Source: Jeongeupia naejangsanensis (GTDB lineage Bacteria; Pseudomonadota; Gammaproteobacteria; Burkholderiales; Chitinibacteraceae). From it: a stretch of DNA of 64,000 nucleotides. Where the stretch lies: positions 124,001 to 188,000 of the forward strand of contig NZ_JAESND010000005.1 of the NCBI RefSeq assembly GCF_016865585.1, given 5' to 3'. This document shows, one piece after another, positions 34,460 through 43,894 of the stretch. The first letter of the stretch is position 1. Each line of letters begins with the position of its first letter. The notes below the pieces were generated by a model. It ran no database searches, had not been told where the DNA came from, and saw only the letters and a program-made list of their open reading frames with translations. The translations under genes were made by a program, and so were the position numbers.

Positions 34460-35467
34460 ATGAACAAGCCGATCGAAGTCCTTCCCGAATTCCACAGCGG
34501 CGGTTCGCGCACGATGGTCAGCCGCGACGCCGAGAACTACTTTTACCCGACCGCCCTGCACCGGCTGGAAAAACAGCTGCCACTGCGGGTGCTGTCCGAG
34601 GATGACCTGGCGTTCTGGCGCCGCAACGGCTACGTCGTGATCAGACAGGCCATTCCGCGCCAGACGGCACTGGATACCCTGGCTGAGGTGTGGGCGTTTG
34701 CCGGCAAGGATCCGCAACGCCCGGACACCTGGCTGCGCCCGGACAGCGACTTCAAGGAAGGCTGGTCGTGGGAAAAGGAATTGTATGCCAAGGGGATGGT
34801 GGAGATGTATCACCACCAGCAGCTTTGGGATAACCGGACTAGCCAGCGCGTTTATGACGCTTTTGTCGATATCTGGGATATGGAGGAATTGTGGGTTTCC
34901 GTCGACCGGGTCAATCTCAATTTCCCGACCGTGGGCAATCGCGCCGAATGGGGTTCATTCATTCACTGGGATATCGATATCAATGCGCCGGTATTGCCGC
35001 TGCGGGTACAGGGTCTGATTCAGTTGACCGATACCGAAGCGGAAACCGGCGGATTCCAGTGCTCGCCGGATTTGTTCCATTACCTCGAGGATTGGCGGAA
35101 AGGCCGGGGCAAGGATAGCCATCCGACCAACCCCGACCCGGCCGAATACAGTCAGTATCCGGTCGTGAAGCCGGAGATGAAAGCAGGCGATCTGCTGATC
35201 TTCAATGGCCTGTTGCTGCACGGCATTGCGCCGAATGTAAGTCAGGACAAGGTACGCTCGGTGCAGTACGTGACGATGACGCCGGCCTTGAAGGACCATG
35301 CTACACTCAGAAAGCAACGCAGCCGCTGGTATCAGGAGGTCGTTCATCCTGACACTAATGTTACGTTCATTGGCGATGCAAAACATCCTGAATCCAAGCG
35401 CTACGGGCCGGCGCAGCTTACACAGCTGGGACGGAAACTACTGGGTCTGGACGTCTGGCCGGACTAG
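34460..35467 (+). CDS. PhyH-family Fe(II)/2-oxoglutarate dioxygenase in the NRPS cluster
   Basis: A 335-residue non-heme iron oxygenase. The iron ligands are readable as HWD in FIHWDID (His-x-Asp) and the distal His in LLLHGIAPN, with an Arg in VRSVQYVTM placed to bind 2-oxoglutarate. PhyH enzymes hydroxylate or otherwise oxidise small molecules or carrier-bound acyl groups. It would be the tailoring enzyme of the cluster, acting on the beta-alanine-derived unit or on the acceptor. Codon use is more AT-tolerant than in the core genes. The start has only a weak ribosome binding site. Confidence 0.82.
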   Translation: MNKPIEVLPEFHSGGSRTMVSRDAENYFYPTALHRLEKQLPLRVLSEDDLAFWRRNGYVVIRQAIPRQTALDTLAEVWAFAGKDPQRPDTWLRPDSDFKEGWSWEKELYAKGMVEMYHHQQLWDNRTSQRVYDAFVDIWDMEELWVSVDRVNLNFPTVGNRAEWGSFIHWDIDINAPVLPLRVQGLIQLTDTEAETGGFQCSPDLFHYLEDWRKGRGKDSHPTNPDPAEYSQYPVVKPEMKAGDLLIFNGLLLHGIAPNVSQDKVRSVQYVTMTPALKDHATLRKQRSRWYQEVVHPDTNVTFIGDAKHPESKRYGPAQLTQLGRKLLGLDVWPD

Positions 35468-35488
35468 TGCCGGATGGCCATATCGGGT

Positions 35489-35509
35489 CCCGGACGGGGG
35501 TGATCCGGG
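35489..35509 (+). terminator. Weak hairpin after the PhyH gene
   Basis: CCCGGA and TCCGGG pair across a 9-base loop shortly after the stop codon. There is no T-run, so termination here is uncertain. Confidence 0.3.
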
Positions 35510-35543
35510 CGTCAATCGATGTTGCTGAAGGGATGTGTTGCTG

Positions 35544-35564
35544 GCAAAACACAACGCGTTTTGC
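35544..35564. promoter_or_regulatory. Inverted repeat upstream of nagZ-like gene
   Basis: GCAAAAC and GTTTTGC form a perfect 7-base inverted repeat with a 7-base spacer, 75 bases before the start codon. It is a possible operator, for instance for a GlcNAc-responsive regulator; this is only suggested by the neighbouring gene. Confidence 0.3.
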
Positions 35565-35638
35565 TCAGATTGCGATGTTGGATTTGCATGTGATCAATAA
35601 ATATGACCGACAGCCGTCGGCAGTCAGAGGAAGAGTTC

Positions 35639-37177
35639 ATGAATCACGAATTGCGTAGCAAGGTCGGCCAATTGTTCATGGTTGGTTTTGATGCTCTGGA
35701 AGTGAATGATCACATTACCCGGATGATTCGCGAACAACGGGTGGGTGGCGTAATTCTGTTTCGTCGCAATGTGCATACGCCGGCACAAATTGCCAAGCTC
35801 TGTCGGCGTCTGCAGGAAGTCAATGCGGAAGTCAGTGATATTCCGCTGCTGATTTCGCTCGATCAGGAAGGCGGCATGGTCATGCGGATCGAGCAGGGCG
35901 TGACGCCGATTCCGGCGGCCATGGCGTTCCAGGCTGCGGGCTCGACGGCCGATTGCGAAAAGCTGAGCCAGATCAATGGCGAGGAAATGCGCCAGATCGG
36001 TTTGAACATGAATCTGGCGCCGGTGCTCGACGTCAACAACAACCCCCTCAACCCGGTGATCGGTGTCCGTGCCTACGGTGAGGACGCGGAAACGGTGATC
36101 GAATACGGCCTTGCAGCAGTACGTGGCCTGCAGCACGCCGGCATGATCGCCACCGCCAAGCACTTCCCGGGGCACGGTGATACCGCAACCGATTCGCACT
36201 ATGCGATGTCGGTCGTGCCGCACGACAAGGCCCGCCTCAAGGCCGTCGAACTGGCGCCGTTCCAGGCCGCGATCGACGCCGGTGTCGACGCGATCATGAC
36301 CGCGCACGTGGCGTTCCCGGCGATCGAACCGGATGCCGCCATGCCGGCCACCCTATCGAAGAACGTACTGACGGGCCTGCTGCGCGAAGAAATGGGCTTC
36401 AAGGGCGTGGTGATTTCCGACTGTCTGGAAATGGCTGCGATCTCCGAAGGCGTGGGCGTGGCAGTCGGTGCCGTCGGCACGCTGCAGGCCGGTGCCGACA
36501 TCGTGCTGGTGTCGCACCTCGAAGAGCGTCAGCAGGCCGCGGTCGAAGCGGTGCTGCAGGCAGTCGAGCGCGGTGAAATCTCCGAAGCGCGCATCGACGA
36601 GGCACTGGCCCGCGTGATGGTGCTCAAGCGCAGCAAGGCGGTACAGGAATGGCAGAACGCCCCGGTCGAGCCGCAAGGCCTGATGAAGACCGAATCGCTG
36701 GCGCTGGCACGCAAGGTCCAGGCTGCCGCACTGCAGGTCCAGGGCGACTTCCAGCCGCTCGACCTCAGCAAGCCGGTGACGCTGATCACCGTCGAAGTGC
36801 GCTCGCGCTCGGAAATCGACGAAGTGGCCATCGCGCGCAACAAGGAGCCGCGCAGCTCGATGCTGCCGGCGCTCGAAGAAGCCGGCGTGCAGGTGCGCGA
36901 GTACGCACTGTCGGCCGAAGCGCTGCAGGAAGAAGTCGACGGTGCGATCGCTTTCGCCCAGGGCGCCGAACAGATCGTGCTGCAGACCTACAACGCACAG
37001 CTGATCGAAGGCCAGCAACGGCTGATCAAGGCGCTGCCGCAGGACAAGCTGTGGGTGGTCGCGGGTCGTCTGCCGTACGACATGGATCTGGCGCCGCAGG
37101 CGCTCGGTCGCTGTGCCAGCTTCGGCTGCCGTCCGCCGGCACTGGAGCCGGTGGTCAACAAGCTGCTCGGCCGCTAA
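35639..37177 (+). CDS. nagZ: GH3 beta-N-acetylhexosaminidase (NagZ type, two-domain)
   Basis: A 512-residue family 3 glycosidase. The TIM-barrel domain (~1-340) carries KHFPGHGDTATDSH, whose His is the acid/base of NagZ enzymes, and VVISDCLEM, whose Asp is the nucleophile. A C-terminal domain (~350-512) gives the two-domain layout of Bacillus NagZ, longer than E. coli NagZ. It would release GlcNAc from chitin or muropeptide fragments; some relatives are phosphorylases. No signal peptide is seen, so it is likely cytoplasmic. AGAGGAAGAG precedes the start. It fits with the GlcNAc PTS at the window's left edge. Confidence 0.87.
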   Translation: MNHELRSKVGQLFMVGFDALEVNDHITRMIREQRVGGVILFRRNVHTPAQIAKLCRRLQEVNAEVSDIPLLISLDQEGGMVMRIEQGVTPIPAAMAFQAAGSTADCEKLSQINGEEMRQIGLNMNLAPVLDVNNNPLNPVIGVRAYGEDAETVIEYGLAAVRGLQHAGMIATAKHFPGHGDTATDSHYAMSVVPHDKARLKAVELAPFQAAIDAGVDAIMTAHVAFPAIEPDAAMPATLSKNVLTGLLREEMGFKGVVISDCLEMAAISEGVGVAVGAVGTLQAGADIVLVSHLEERQQAAVEAVLQAVERGEISEARIDEALARVMVLKRSKAVQEWQNAPVEPQGLMKTESLALARKVQAAALQVQGDFQPLDLSKPVTLITVEVRSRSEIDEVAIARNKEPRSSMLPALEEAGVQVREYALSAEALQEEVDGAIAFAQGAEQIVLQTYNAQLIEGQQRLIKALPQDKLWVVAGRLPYDMDLAPQALGRCASFGCRPPALEPVVNKLLGR

Positions 37178-37196
37178 GGTCCGGCAAGGCAAAAGA

Positions 37197-37222
37197 AACG
37201 GCGCCCTCGGGCGCCGTTTTTT
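37197..37222. terminator. Bidirectional terminator between nagZ and glycerate kinase genes
   Basis: AACGGCGCC-CTCG-GGCGCCGTT followed by TTTT. The minus-strand reading also ends in a T-rich run (TTTCTTTT). Confidence 0.9.
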
Positions 37223-37237
37223 CGTTGCGGCAAGTGC

Positions 37238-38377
37238 CTACAGGCTGCGGCCGATCTGCAGGCCGGCAGCGATATTGCGCGCGGCCAGCCGGACGTTCTC
37301 GGCGGCCTTGGCCAGCGCTTCGTCGACCGAGCAGGCGTGGTAGAGCACGCTGAACACCGCGTCGATGCCGTGTTCGTGGACGACGCCGACGTCGGGGGTC
37401 AGGCAGCCGGCGATGCCGATCACCGGCTTGCCGTGGCGCTTGGCGACGCGGGCGACGCCGATCGGTGTCTTGCCGTGGATGGTCTGGCTGTCGATCCGGC
37501 CCTCGCCGGTGATCACCAGATCGGCGTCGGCGACGATGGTGTCGAGGCCGACCGCCTCCATGACGATCTCGATCCCCGGCCGCAGTGTGCCACCCAGAAA
37601 CGCGAGCATCGCCGCGCCCATGCCACCGGCCGCACCGGCACCGGGCACCGTGTCGACGTGGACGCCGAGATCGTGACCGATGATGCTGGCGTAGTGGGCG
37701 AGATTGGCGTCGAGCTGGGCGACGATCTCGGGCGTGGCGCCCTTTTGCGGTCCGAACACGTGCGAGGCGCCCTTGGGCCCGGTCAGCGGGTTGTCGACGT
37801 CGCAGGCGACGTCGATCCGGCACTCGGCCAGCCGCGGGTCGAGGCCGCCGATGTCGATCTGCGCCAGTCGCGCCAGCGCGCCGCCGCCGAAGCCGATTTC
37901 CCGGCCGTCGCGGTCGAGCAGCTTCGCGCCGAGCGCCTGCACCATGCCGGCACCGCCGTCATTGGTCGCGCTGCCGCCGATGCCGATGATGAAGCGGCGG
38001 GCACCGGCGTCGAGCGCGGCGCGGATCAGCTCGCCGGTGCCGTAGGTCGTCGTCTGCAGCGGATTGCGCAGGCTGGGCGGCACCAGCGCCAGGCCGCTGG
38101 CGGCGGCCATTTCGATCACTGCGGTCTGGCCGTCGCCGGACAGGCCGTAAAACGCCTGGACACAGTCGCCGAGCGGGCCGGTCACGCTGGTGTGCACCAG
38201 CTTGCCGTTCAGTGCGTCGACCATGGCGGCGACGGTGCCTTCGCCGCCGTCGGCGACCGGCAGTTTCACGTAGTCGGCGTCGGGCCAGATTTCGCGCATG
38301 CCGGCCTCGATGTTGATCGCGACGTCGAGCGCCGACAGGCTTTCCTTGTACGAGTCGGGGGCGATGACGATTTTCAT
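37238..38377 (-). CDS. Glycerate 2-kinase (GarK/GlxK type)
   Basis: A 379-residue glycerate kinase that phosphorylates D-glycerate to 2-phosphoglycerate. Family signatures are MKIVIAPDSYKESLSA, LPVADGGEGT, GIGGSATNDGGAGM and VITGEGRIDSQTIHGKTP. It is the last gene of a minus-strand unit behind gntP-like and cdaR-like genes, 13 bases after the permease, so the three together take up and use glycerate or a related sugar acid. GGAG precedes the start. Confidence 0.92.
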   Translation of the reverse strand: MKIVIAPDSYKESLSALDVAINIEAGMREIWPDADYVKLPVADGGEGTVAAMVDALNGKLVHTSVTGPLGDCVQAFYGLSGDGQTAVIEMAAASGLALVPPSLRNPLQTTTYGTGELIRAALDAGARRFIIGIGGSATNDGGAGMVQALGAKLLDRDGREIGFGGGALARLAQIDIGGLDPRLAECRIDVACDVDNPLTGPKGASHVFGPQKGATPEIVAQLDANLAHYASIIGHDLGVHVDTVPGAGAAGGMGAAMLAFLGGTLRPGIEIVMEAVGLDTIVADADLVITGEGRIDSQTIHGKTPIGVARVAKRHGKPVIGIAGCLTPDVGVVHEHGIDAVFSVLYHACSVDEALAKAAENVRLAARNIAAGLQIGRSL

Positions 38378-38390
38378 GGTTCGCTCCTTG

Positions 38391-39650
38391 TCAGAAGATC
38401 TTGAACACGCCGAAGATCAGCGTCGACACGATGGTGATCACCAGACCGATGGCGGTTTCGTACGGAATCAGCTTCAGGCGTTCGCTGATGCTCATGTTCA
38501 CGGCGCCGCCGGTGGCGTGGAAGAAGCTGCCGTGCGGCATGTGGTCGAAGACCGTCGCACCGCTGTGGATCATCGCGGCCGCGGCCAGTGCCGGCACGCC
38601 GAGTTCGAGCAGCGTGCTGCTGAACACCTGCGAGGCGACAACGGTACCGGCGGTCGTCGACGCGGTGGCCAGCGACATCAGCGCACCCGAGACCGGCGCC
38701 AGCACATAGGCGGGCAGCCCGGACGCCTGCAGCACGTCGATCAGCACGGTTTTCAGGTGCGAGGCGCCGATGATGCCGGCCAGCGCACCAGTGCCGAGCA
38801 GCATGATCGCGACCGGTGCCATCCGGCCCAGACCGGCGACGGCATAGCTGTTGCTGTTCTTGAACTTGCCCATGGCCAGCGCGCCCAGCAGGCCGCCGAG
38901 CGGCAGCGCGATCATCGGGTCGATCTTGATGCCGAACAGCGGACGAAGCATCAGCAGCACGATCGCCACCAGCGGTGCGACCAGCGCGGCGCCGACGCCG
39001 GGCAGGCTGCCGTGGTCGTGCTGGATCACTTCGGCTTCCTGCACCTTGCTGCCGCGGTTGATCAGGCGCTTGGCGATGAAGTAGGCCGCAACCAGACCGA
39101 ACAGGCCCGGAATGATGCCGGCGGCCATGACGTCCGTCAGCGGCAGCTTGAAGGCATCGGCTGCGGCGATCGCGTTGGGGTTCGGGCTCATCACATTGCC
39201 TGCCTTGCCGCCGCCGATCATCGCGATCAGGATCGCCATTTTCGACAGGTCGGCGCGGCGGGCAATCGCCAGTGCGATCGGTGCCACGGTGATCACGGCC
39301 ACGTCGATGAACACGCCGACGGCGGTCAGGATCATCGTCGCGACGGCCAGCGCCAGCAGCGCCCGGGTTTCGCCGAGCTTCTTGACGATCGCTTCGGCGA
39401 TCGATGCCGCAGCACCCGATTCGATCAGCACGCCGGCGAGGACACCGGCAGCGAGGATGCGCATCACCGCCGGGATGATGCCCTTGGCACCGCCCATCAT
39501 CAGTTCGACGGTTGCCGAGATGTCGACGCCGCCGACGAGGCCGCCGACGAGCGCGCCGACGATCATGCCGTAGGCCGGCGGGACTTTCTTGAGGATCAGG
39601 CCGATGGCGACGACAAGCGCCGCCATTGCGCCGAGGGTGGTGACTTCCAT
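38391..39650 (-). CDS. GntP-family sugar-acid permease
   Basis: A 419-residue membrane protein of the gluconate:H+ symporter family with about twelve helices. Typical features are GALVGGLVGGVDI near the N-terminus, PNPNAIAAAD in the middle and HSGATVFDHMPHGSFFHATGGAVNMS near the end. Linkage to glycerate kinase and a CdaR-like regulator suggests glycerate as substrate. ATG 39650 was chosen for GGGAG seven bases upstream, over a start six codons earlier. Confidence 0.87.
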   Translation of the reverse strand: MEVTTLGAMAALVVAIGLILKKVPPAYGMIVGALVGGLVGGVDISATVELMMGGAKGIIPAVMRILAAGVLAGVLIESGAAASIAEAIVKKLGETRALLALAVATMILTAVGVFIDVAVITVAPIALAIARRADLSKMAILIAMIGGGKAGNVMSPNPNAIAAADAFKLPLTDVMAAGIIPGLFGLVAAYFIAKRLINRGSKVQEAEVIQHDHGSLPGVGAALVAPLVAIVLLMLRPLFGIKIDPMIALPLGGLLGALAMGKFKNSNSYAVAGLGRMAPVAIMLLGTGALAGIIGASHLKTVLIDVLQASGLPAYVLAPVSGALMSLATASTTAGTVVASQVFSSTLLELGVPALAAAAMIHSGATVFDHMPHGSFFHATGGAVNMSISERLKLIPYETAIGLVITIVSTLIFGVFKIF

Positions 39651-39712
39651 GTTCCGACTCCCATGCACTGTTGTGGGGCAAATGGTAGTGCGGTGAAATC
39701 GACTACGTCTTC

Positions 39713-39724
39713 GTGCGATTGCAC
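39713..39724. promoter_or_regulatory. Inverted repeat upstream of the gntP-like gene
   Basis: GTGC-GATT-GCAC lies about 63 bases before the permease start, in the 120-base gap after the regulator gene. It is a candidate site for the CdaR-like protein, inferred from position only. Confidence 0.3.
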
Positions 39725-39770
39725 AAATTACGATGGAATATTTTGGGGATGTTCTGGCAATTGACGAGGA

Positions 39771-40928
39771 TCAAGCCGGCCGGGTCAGGTCGAGCTGCAA
39801 GGCGACGTACAGCAGCAGCCGATCATCGGTGCGGCCGAGCACCAGGCCGGTGAGGTCGGCGATGCGTGCCAGCCGGTAATCGAGGGTGTTGCGGTGGATG
39901 TCGAGCGCCTGCGCGGTCCGGCCCGGGTGCATGTCGTTGCCGAACCACGCCAGCAGCGTGTCGCGCAGCTGGCCGTGGGTGTCGGCCTGCGCCAGTTGCG
40001 CCAGCGGTCGCGCCAGTTCGGCGGCCTGCCAGCTGTGGTGCAGGCCCTCGAGCAGCACCGGCAGCGCCAGATCCTGATAGAAGTAGGCGCGGGCGTTCGG
40101 ATCGCGGCGGCGCCCGAGCCGCAGCGCCGTGGCGGCGGTCCGGTACGAGCGGGCCACGCCGCCGGCACTGTTGAAGTAGTTGCCGAGCGCGATGCGGATG
40201 CCGAGCGGGCTTTCGGCGCGCATCCGCGCCAGCAGCTGCCAGACGCGGTCGCGGTGCGATTCGTAATCCCAGCGGCCGGCGCGTTCGACCACCGGCTTGA
40301 GCACGACGACCTCGGACAGCGAGACCGTGGCGATCAGGTTGTCGCGCTCCGGTACGGTCAGCAGCGTCTGCAGCCGTTGCAGTTCGTTGAAGGCGGCATC
40401 GACGCCGAGTTCGCCGCTGTCGATCTCGATCACCGCGGCGACGCGCGGCGCTGCCAGATCGACACCGAGCTGGCGGGCCCAGTCGGTCAGCGTGGCATCG
40501 GGGGATTCGGTGCGCACGAGTTCGAGCACCAGCTCTTCGCGCAAGCGGGTGTCGCGGGCCAGCAGCCGGGTCAGCCTGGCCTGTTCGAGCGTCATCTCGG
40601 CGGTGATCCGCACCAGTTCGCCGAACTGGCGGACCGCCGCCGGTTTCCCGGTCAGGCCGATCACGCCGACGATGCGGCCTTCGTTGTGCAGCGGCAGGTT
40701 GATGCCCGGGCGCACGCCCTGCAGCCGGTCGGCGGTGGCCGTGTCGATTTCGACGGTACGCGCCTGCGCCAGTGCCAGCAGGGCGCCTTCATGCCGCTGG
40801 CCGATGCGCTCGGCGTGGCCGCTGGCGATGATGGTGCCGTGCTCGTCCATGACGTTGACGTTGCAGTCGATGATGCGCATGGTCCGCGCAACGATCTCCT
40901 GCGCCAGCGCGGCGTCGAGCCGGCTCAT
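39771..40928 (-). CDS. cdaR: CdaR-family sugar-diacid/glycerate regulator
   Basis: A 385-residue activator of the CdaR/SdaR type. The N-terminal sugar-diacid recognition domain (~1-135) includes IIDCNVNVMDEHGTIIASGHAERIGQRHEGA. A GGDEF-like middle part follows, then a C-terminal helix-turn-helix (LDIHRNTLDYRLARIADLTGL). E. coli CdaR activates the glycerate/galactarate/glucarate genes, which agrees with gntP and glycerate kinase downstream. Confidence 0.88.
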   Translation of the reverse strand: MSRLDAALAQEIVARTMRIIDCNVNVMDEHGTIIASGHAERIGQRHEGALLALAQARTVEIDTATADRLQGVRPGINLPLHNEGRIVGVIGLTGKPAAVRQFGELVRITAEMTLEQARLTRLLARDTRLREELVLELVRTESPDATLTDWARQLGVDLAAPRVAAVIEIDSGELGVDAAFNELQRLQTLLTVPERDNLIATVSLSEVVVLKPVVERAGRWDYESHRDRVWQLLARMRAESPLGIRIALGNYFNSAGGVARSYRTAATALRLGRRRDPNARAYFYQDLALPVLLEGLHHSWQAAELARPLAQLAQADTHGQLRDTLLAWFGNDMHPGRTAQALDIHRNTLDYRLARIADLTGLVLGRTDDRLLLYVALQLDLTRPA

Positions 40929-40937
40929 GCCGTCGGC

Positions 40938-41519
40938 TCAGGAACCCATGCCGCCACCGGGATTGACCCCCGGCTTCTCGATGCGGGTCTTGCCGAAGCC
41001 CGAGCGGATATCGTCCTGTTTCATCGGATCGTCGAAGCGGCAGAAATCGTCCAGCAGCTCGCCGGAGTAGGCGTTGTAGTTCTCCTTGACGACCTTTTGC
41101 CACTTGCGGTTCAGGTCCTGCCACTGGCCTTCGCCATTGCCGTAGGCATAGACACGGTACTGGGCGCTGTTGCAGTCGAGCGCTTCGTAGGTGACGTTCC
41201 AGACGCCGCCCTTCGGCACCACGGCGACGGCGTAGCGCACCAGCTTGTCGTCGGGGCTGACGGTGATCGAGTCGATGGCGATGTAGAAGCTGTTGCGGCG
41301 CGATTCGTAGTTGACGGTGAACGGCGCCCATTGCTTCAGTGTCGCCAGATCGGGCCGGGGAAACGGCTTCTCGGCCGGGGCGGGCTGCTCCTTGTCCTTG
41401 AGCATGTCCATGATGTTCAGGCCGGTGTTGTCACCCGCGGTCTGCGGGTTGTTGAACTCGGCCGCATGGGCGCCGATGGAAAGGCTCAAAAGGGCGGTGA
41501 TCAGGGCAAGGCGATTCAT
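40938..41519 (-). CDS. CNP1-like family secreted protein
   Basis: A 193-residue protein with a signal peptide (LALITALLSLSIGAHA-AE). The body, VPKGGVWNVTYEALDCNSAQYRVYAYG, matches the CNP1-like (cryptic neisserial protein 1) family of beta-proteobacteria, whose function is unknown. Two Cys residues (DCNS and DFCRF) could form a disulfide in the periplasm. It ends nine bases before the cdaR start and may share its transcript. Confidence 0.78.
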   Translation of the reverse strand: MNRLALITALLSLSIGAHAAEFNNPQTAGDNTGLNIMDMLKDKEQPAPAEKPFPRPDLATLKQWAPFTVNYESRRNSFYIAIDSITVSPDDKLVRYAVAVVPKGGVWNVTYEALDCNSAQYRVYAYGNGEGQWQDLNRKWQKVVKENYNAYSGELLDDFCRFDDPMKQDDIRSGFGKTRIEKPGVNPGGGMGS

Positions 41520-41624
41520 CTGCGGACTCCGGATAGTGCGTGCGATGCTAGCACAGCCGCGTGCGGGGCTCGACCGGACGGCGGTGCTACGCGCCCGGCG
41601 GCCGAGCCTGAGCGTGCCTGCCCG

Positions 41625-42911
41625 TTAGGCGGGCATCGGAAAAGTGACCTGGGCGGCAAAGCCGCCACCGTCGCGGTTGCCGGCGCGGAACTCGGCGCGG
41701 TGCAGCGTGGCGATGCGCGCAACGATCGACAGGCCGAGCCCGGCGCCGGGCAGCGTCTGGCCGGCCGGGCGGAAGAAGCGCTCGCCGAGCCGCGCCAGTG
41801 CCTCTGCATCGACCCCGGGGCCGTCGTCCTCGACGATCAGCGTGTGCGCGTTGATGTGTACGGTCACCGTCGCCGCGTCGCCGGCGTAGCGGCGGGCATT
41901 GTCGATCAGATTGCGCAGCAGCACCGTCAGCAGCGCCGAATCGCCGAGCAGGGGCGACGGCGCGTTGAGATGCAGCGTCGGCGGCGGGATGCCGGCCGCG
42001 TCGAGTTCGGTGAACAGCGCGTCGCACAGCCGGGACCAGTCGATGCGCTCGCGCGCCAGCGTCTGTGCCGCGCCGTGCTGTTCGAGCCGCGCTAGGGCCA
42101 GCAACTGGCCGACAAGGCGGCTGGCACGCCCGCAGGCGGCCAGCGCCTGGGTCATGGCCCGGTCGCGCCGTTCGGGGTCGCGGGCGCGTTCGGCGACTTC
42201 GAGCTGGATCTGGACCGCGGCGAGCGGCGTGCGCAGCTCGTGCGCCGCATCGGCGGTGAAGCGCCGCTCGCGCGAGAACGCGGCGTCGAGCTCGTCGAAC
42301 AGCCGGTTCAGCGTGCCCTGCAGCGGGGTCAGTTCCCGCGGCAACGCCTGGGCCAGCGGTTCGAGTCGTGCCGGTGTGCGTGCGGCGACGGCATCGGCAA
42401 AGTCGCGCACCGGCTGCAGGCCGCGCCAGACCAGCCAGAGCACCAATGGCAACAGCAGTGCGAGCACGATCAGCATCGGCAGCGCCATGTCGCGGGCGGT
42501 GTCGAGCGCGGTGTGATCGCGCACCGACAGCGGCTCGCCGAGCACCATGGTGTGATGGGCCGACTTGGCAATGCGGATGACCCAGGGCTGGCCGTTGAAA
42601 TCGAACTCGTGATGATCGCGATCGAGCATCGGCAACGGCGGACTGGTGCTTGCCTCCTGCAGCCGGCCGTGATCGTCGTACAGCGCAAAGGCGGTCTGGT
42701 GCAGGTCGGCGATCGGCAGCGCGACCGGATCATCGGTGAACGCGGCAAGCGCAAGCTTGGCGTTCCATTCCAGCTGGGTATCGAGCGCCTTGCCGACTTC
42801 GTGGCGAACCTGCAGGCCCACGCTGATGATCATCGCCAGCCACAGCGCGAGTACGGTGATGGCGAGCGAGGCGCCAAGCCGCCACAGCAGCGAACGCGGC
42901 GCGGTCGTCAT
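41625..42911 (-). CDS. Sensor histidine kinase (QseC/PmrB type)
   Basis: A 428-residue membrane sensor. Two transmembrane helices (~10-35 and ~155-178) flank a periplasmic domain. The kinase core has the H-box HELRTPLAA, the N-box [16 protein letters not shown] and GAGLGLSI. It overlaps the response-regulator stop by ATGA, so the two are coupled. The signal is unknown; the family includes cation, pH and catecholamine sensors. Confidence 0.87.
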   Translation of the reverse strand: MTTAPRSLLWRLGASLAITVLALWLAMIISVGLQVRHEVGKALDTQLEWNAKLALAAFTDDPVALPIADLHQTAFALYDDHGRLQEASTSPPLPMLDRDHHEFDFNGQPWVIRIAKSAHHTMVLGEPLSVRDHTALDTARDMALPMLIVLALLLPLVLWLVWRGLQPVRDFADAVAARTPARLEPLAQALPRELTPLQGTLNRLFDELDAAFSRERRFTADAAHELRTPLAAVQIQLEVAERARDPERRDRAMTQALAACGRASRLVGQLLALARLEQHGAAQTLARERIDWSRLCDALFTELDAAGIPPPTLHLNAPSPLLGDSALLTVLLRNLIDNARRYAGDAATVTVHINAHTLIVEDDGPGVDAEALARLGERFFRPAGQTLPGAGLGLSIVARIATLHRAEFRAGNRDGGGFAAQVTFPMPA

Positions 42912-43564
42912 GCCAGCCGCCAGCCGAGGCCACGGGCGTTTTCGATGCTGCCGGCGCCGAGCTTCTTGCGCAGGTGCGACAGGTGCACGTCGAGGCTGTT
43001 GCTTTCGCCGGCATCGAGCCAGCCGTACAGGCGGACCTCGATCTGCTCGCGCGAAAGGTAGCGCGGTCGCGCCGACAGCAGCAGGTGCAGCAGCCGTGCC
43101 TCCATCGACGTCAGGTTCAGTACTTCGCCGTTGCGGCGCGCGGTCAGGCTGCTGGCGTCGAACGCGACGTCGCGCCAGCACATCTCGGTCGCGGCGCGGC
43201 CGTTGGCGCGCCGCAGCAGCGCATGCAGCCGCGCGTCGAGTTCGCCCAGCGCGAACGGCTTGACGAGGTAATCGTCGGCGCCGGCATTGAGCCCGGCGAT
43301 CCGGTCGTCGACGCCGTCACGCGCGGTCAGGATCAGCACCGGCAGGGCCAGGCCGGCGCCGCGCAGCCAGCGCAGCAGATCGAGCCCGGGCAGCCTCGGC
43401 AGCCCGAGGTCGAGCACGAGTCCGTCGAAACTCGCGTCGGCCTGCAGCGTCGTGCGTGCCGCTTCGCCGTCGGTGATCCAGTCGACGGTCCAGCCGGCCT
43501 CGCGCAGGCCTTCCTGCACACCGTCGCCGAGCAGGGGGTCGTCTTCCACCAGCAGGATTCGCAT
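42908..43564 (-). CDS. OmpR-family response regulator (QseB/PmrA type)
   Basis: A 218-residue regulator. The receiver domain (~1-115) has the acidic pair VEDDP, the phospho-acceptor Asp in [10 protein letters not shown] and Lys in VKPF. The winged-helix domain contains [34 protein letters not shown]. It works with the overlapping histidine kinase. The ATG at 43564 is preferred; a frame to 43594 adds only ten atypical residues. Confidence 0.88.
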   Translation of the reverse strand: MRILLVEDDPLLGDGVQEGLREAGWTVDWITDGEAARTTLQADASFDGLVLDLGLPRLPGLDLLRWLRGAGLALPVLILTARDGVDDRIAGLNAGADDYLVKPFALGELDARLHALLRRANGRAATEMCWRDVAFDASSLTARRNGEVLNLTSMEARLLHLLLSARPRYLSREQIEVRLYGWLDAGESNSLDVHLSHLRKKLGAGSIENARGLGWRLA

Positions 43565-43664
43565 CGTCGTGTTCCGCCTTTTTCCAGCTGCCATTATTTC
43601 ACCGCCGGCGCGGGACGGGCAGACGGCGCGTTACAATGGCATTTTGACCAGCGTCCCCGCCGCC

Positions 43665-43892
43665 ATGTCCGCCGACCAGACCCTCGATCTTTCGGGCCTC
43701 AACTGCCCGCTGCCCATCCTGCGCACCAAAAAGGCGCTGGCGACGCTCGAATCGGGCCAGACGCTGTTCGTCACCTGCACCGATCCGGCGACGCCGACCG
43801 ACTTCGCCGCCTTCTGCCGCCAGACCGGGCACGCGCTGGTCGAATCGACCGCTGCCGACGACCGTTTCCACTTCCTGATCCGCAAGCGCTGA
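43665..43892 (+). CDS. tusA: TusA/SirA-family sulfurtransferase
   Basis: A 75-residue protein with the [14 protein letters not shown] motif (CPxP, sulfur-carrying Cys15) and the C-terminal RFHFLIRKR strand of the TusA family. Members relay persulfide sulfur, for example for 2-thiouridine in tRNA; which acceptor applies here is open. TACAAT at 43632-43637 is a likely -10 box. It is followed two bases later by pyrC, so the two share a transcript. Confidence 0.85.
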   Translation: MSADQTLDLSGLNCPLPILRTKKALATLESGQTLFVTCTDPATPTDFAAFCRQTGHALVESTAADDRFHFLIRKR

Positions 43893-43894
43893 AA

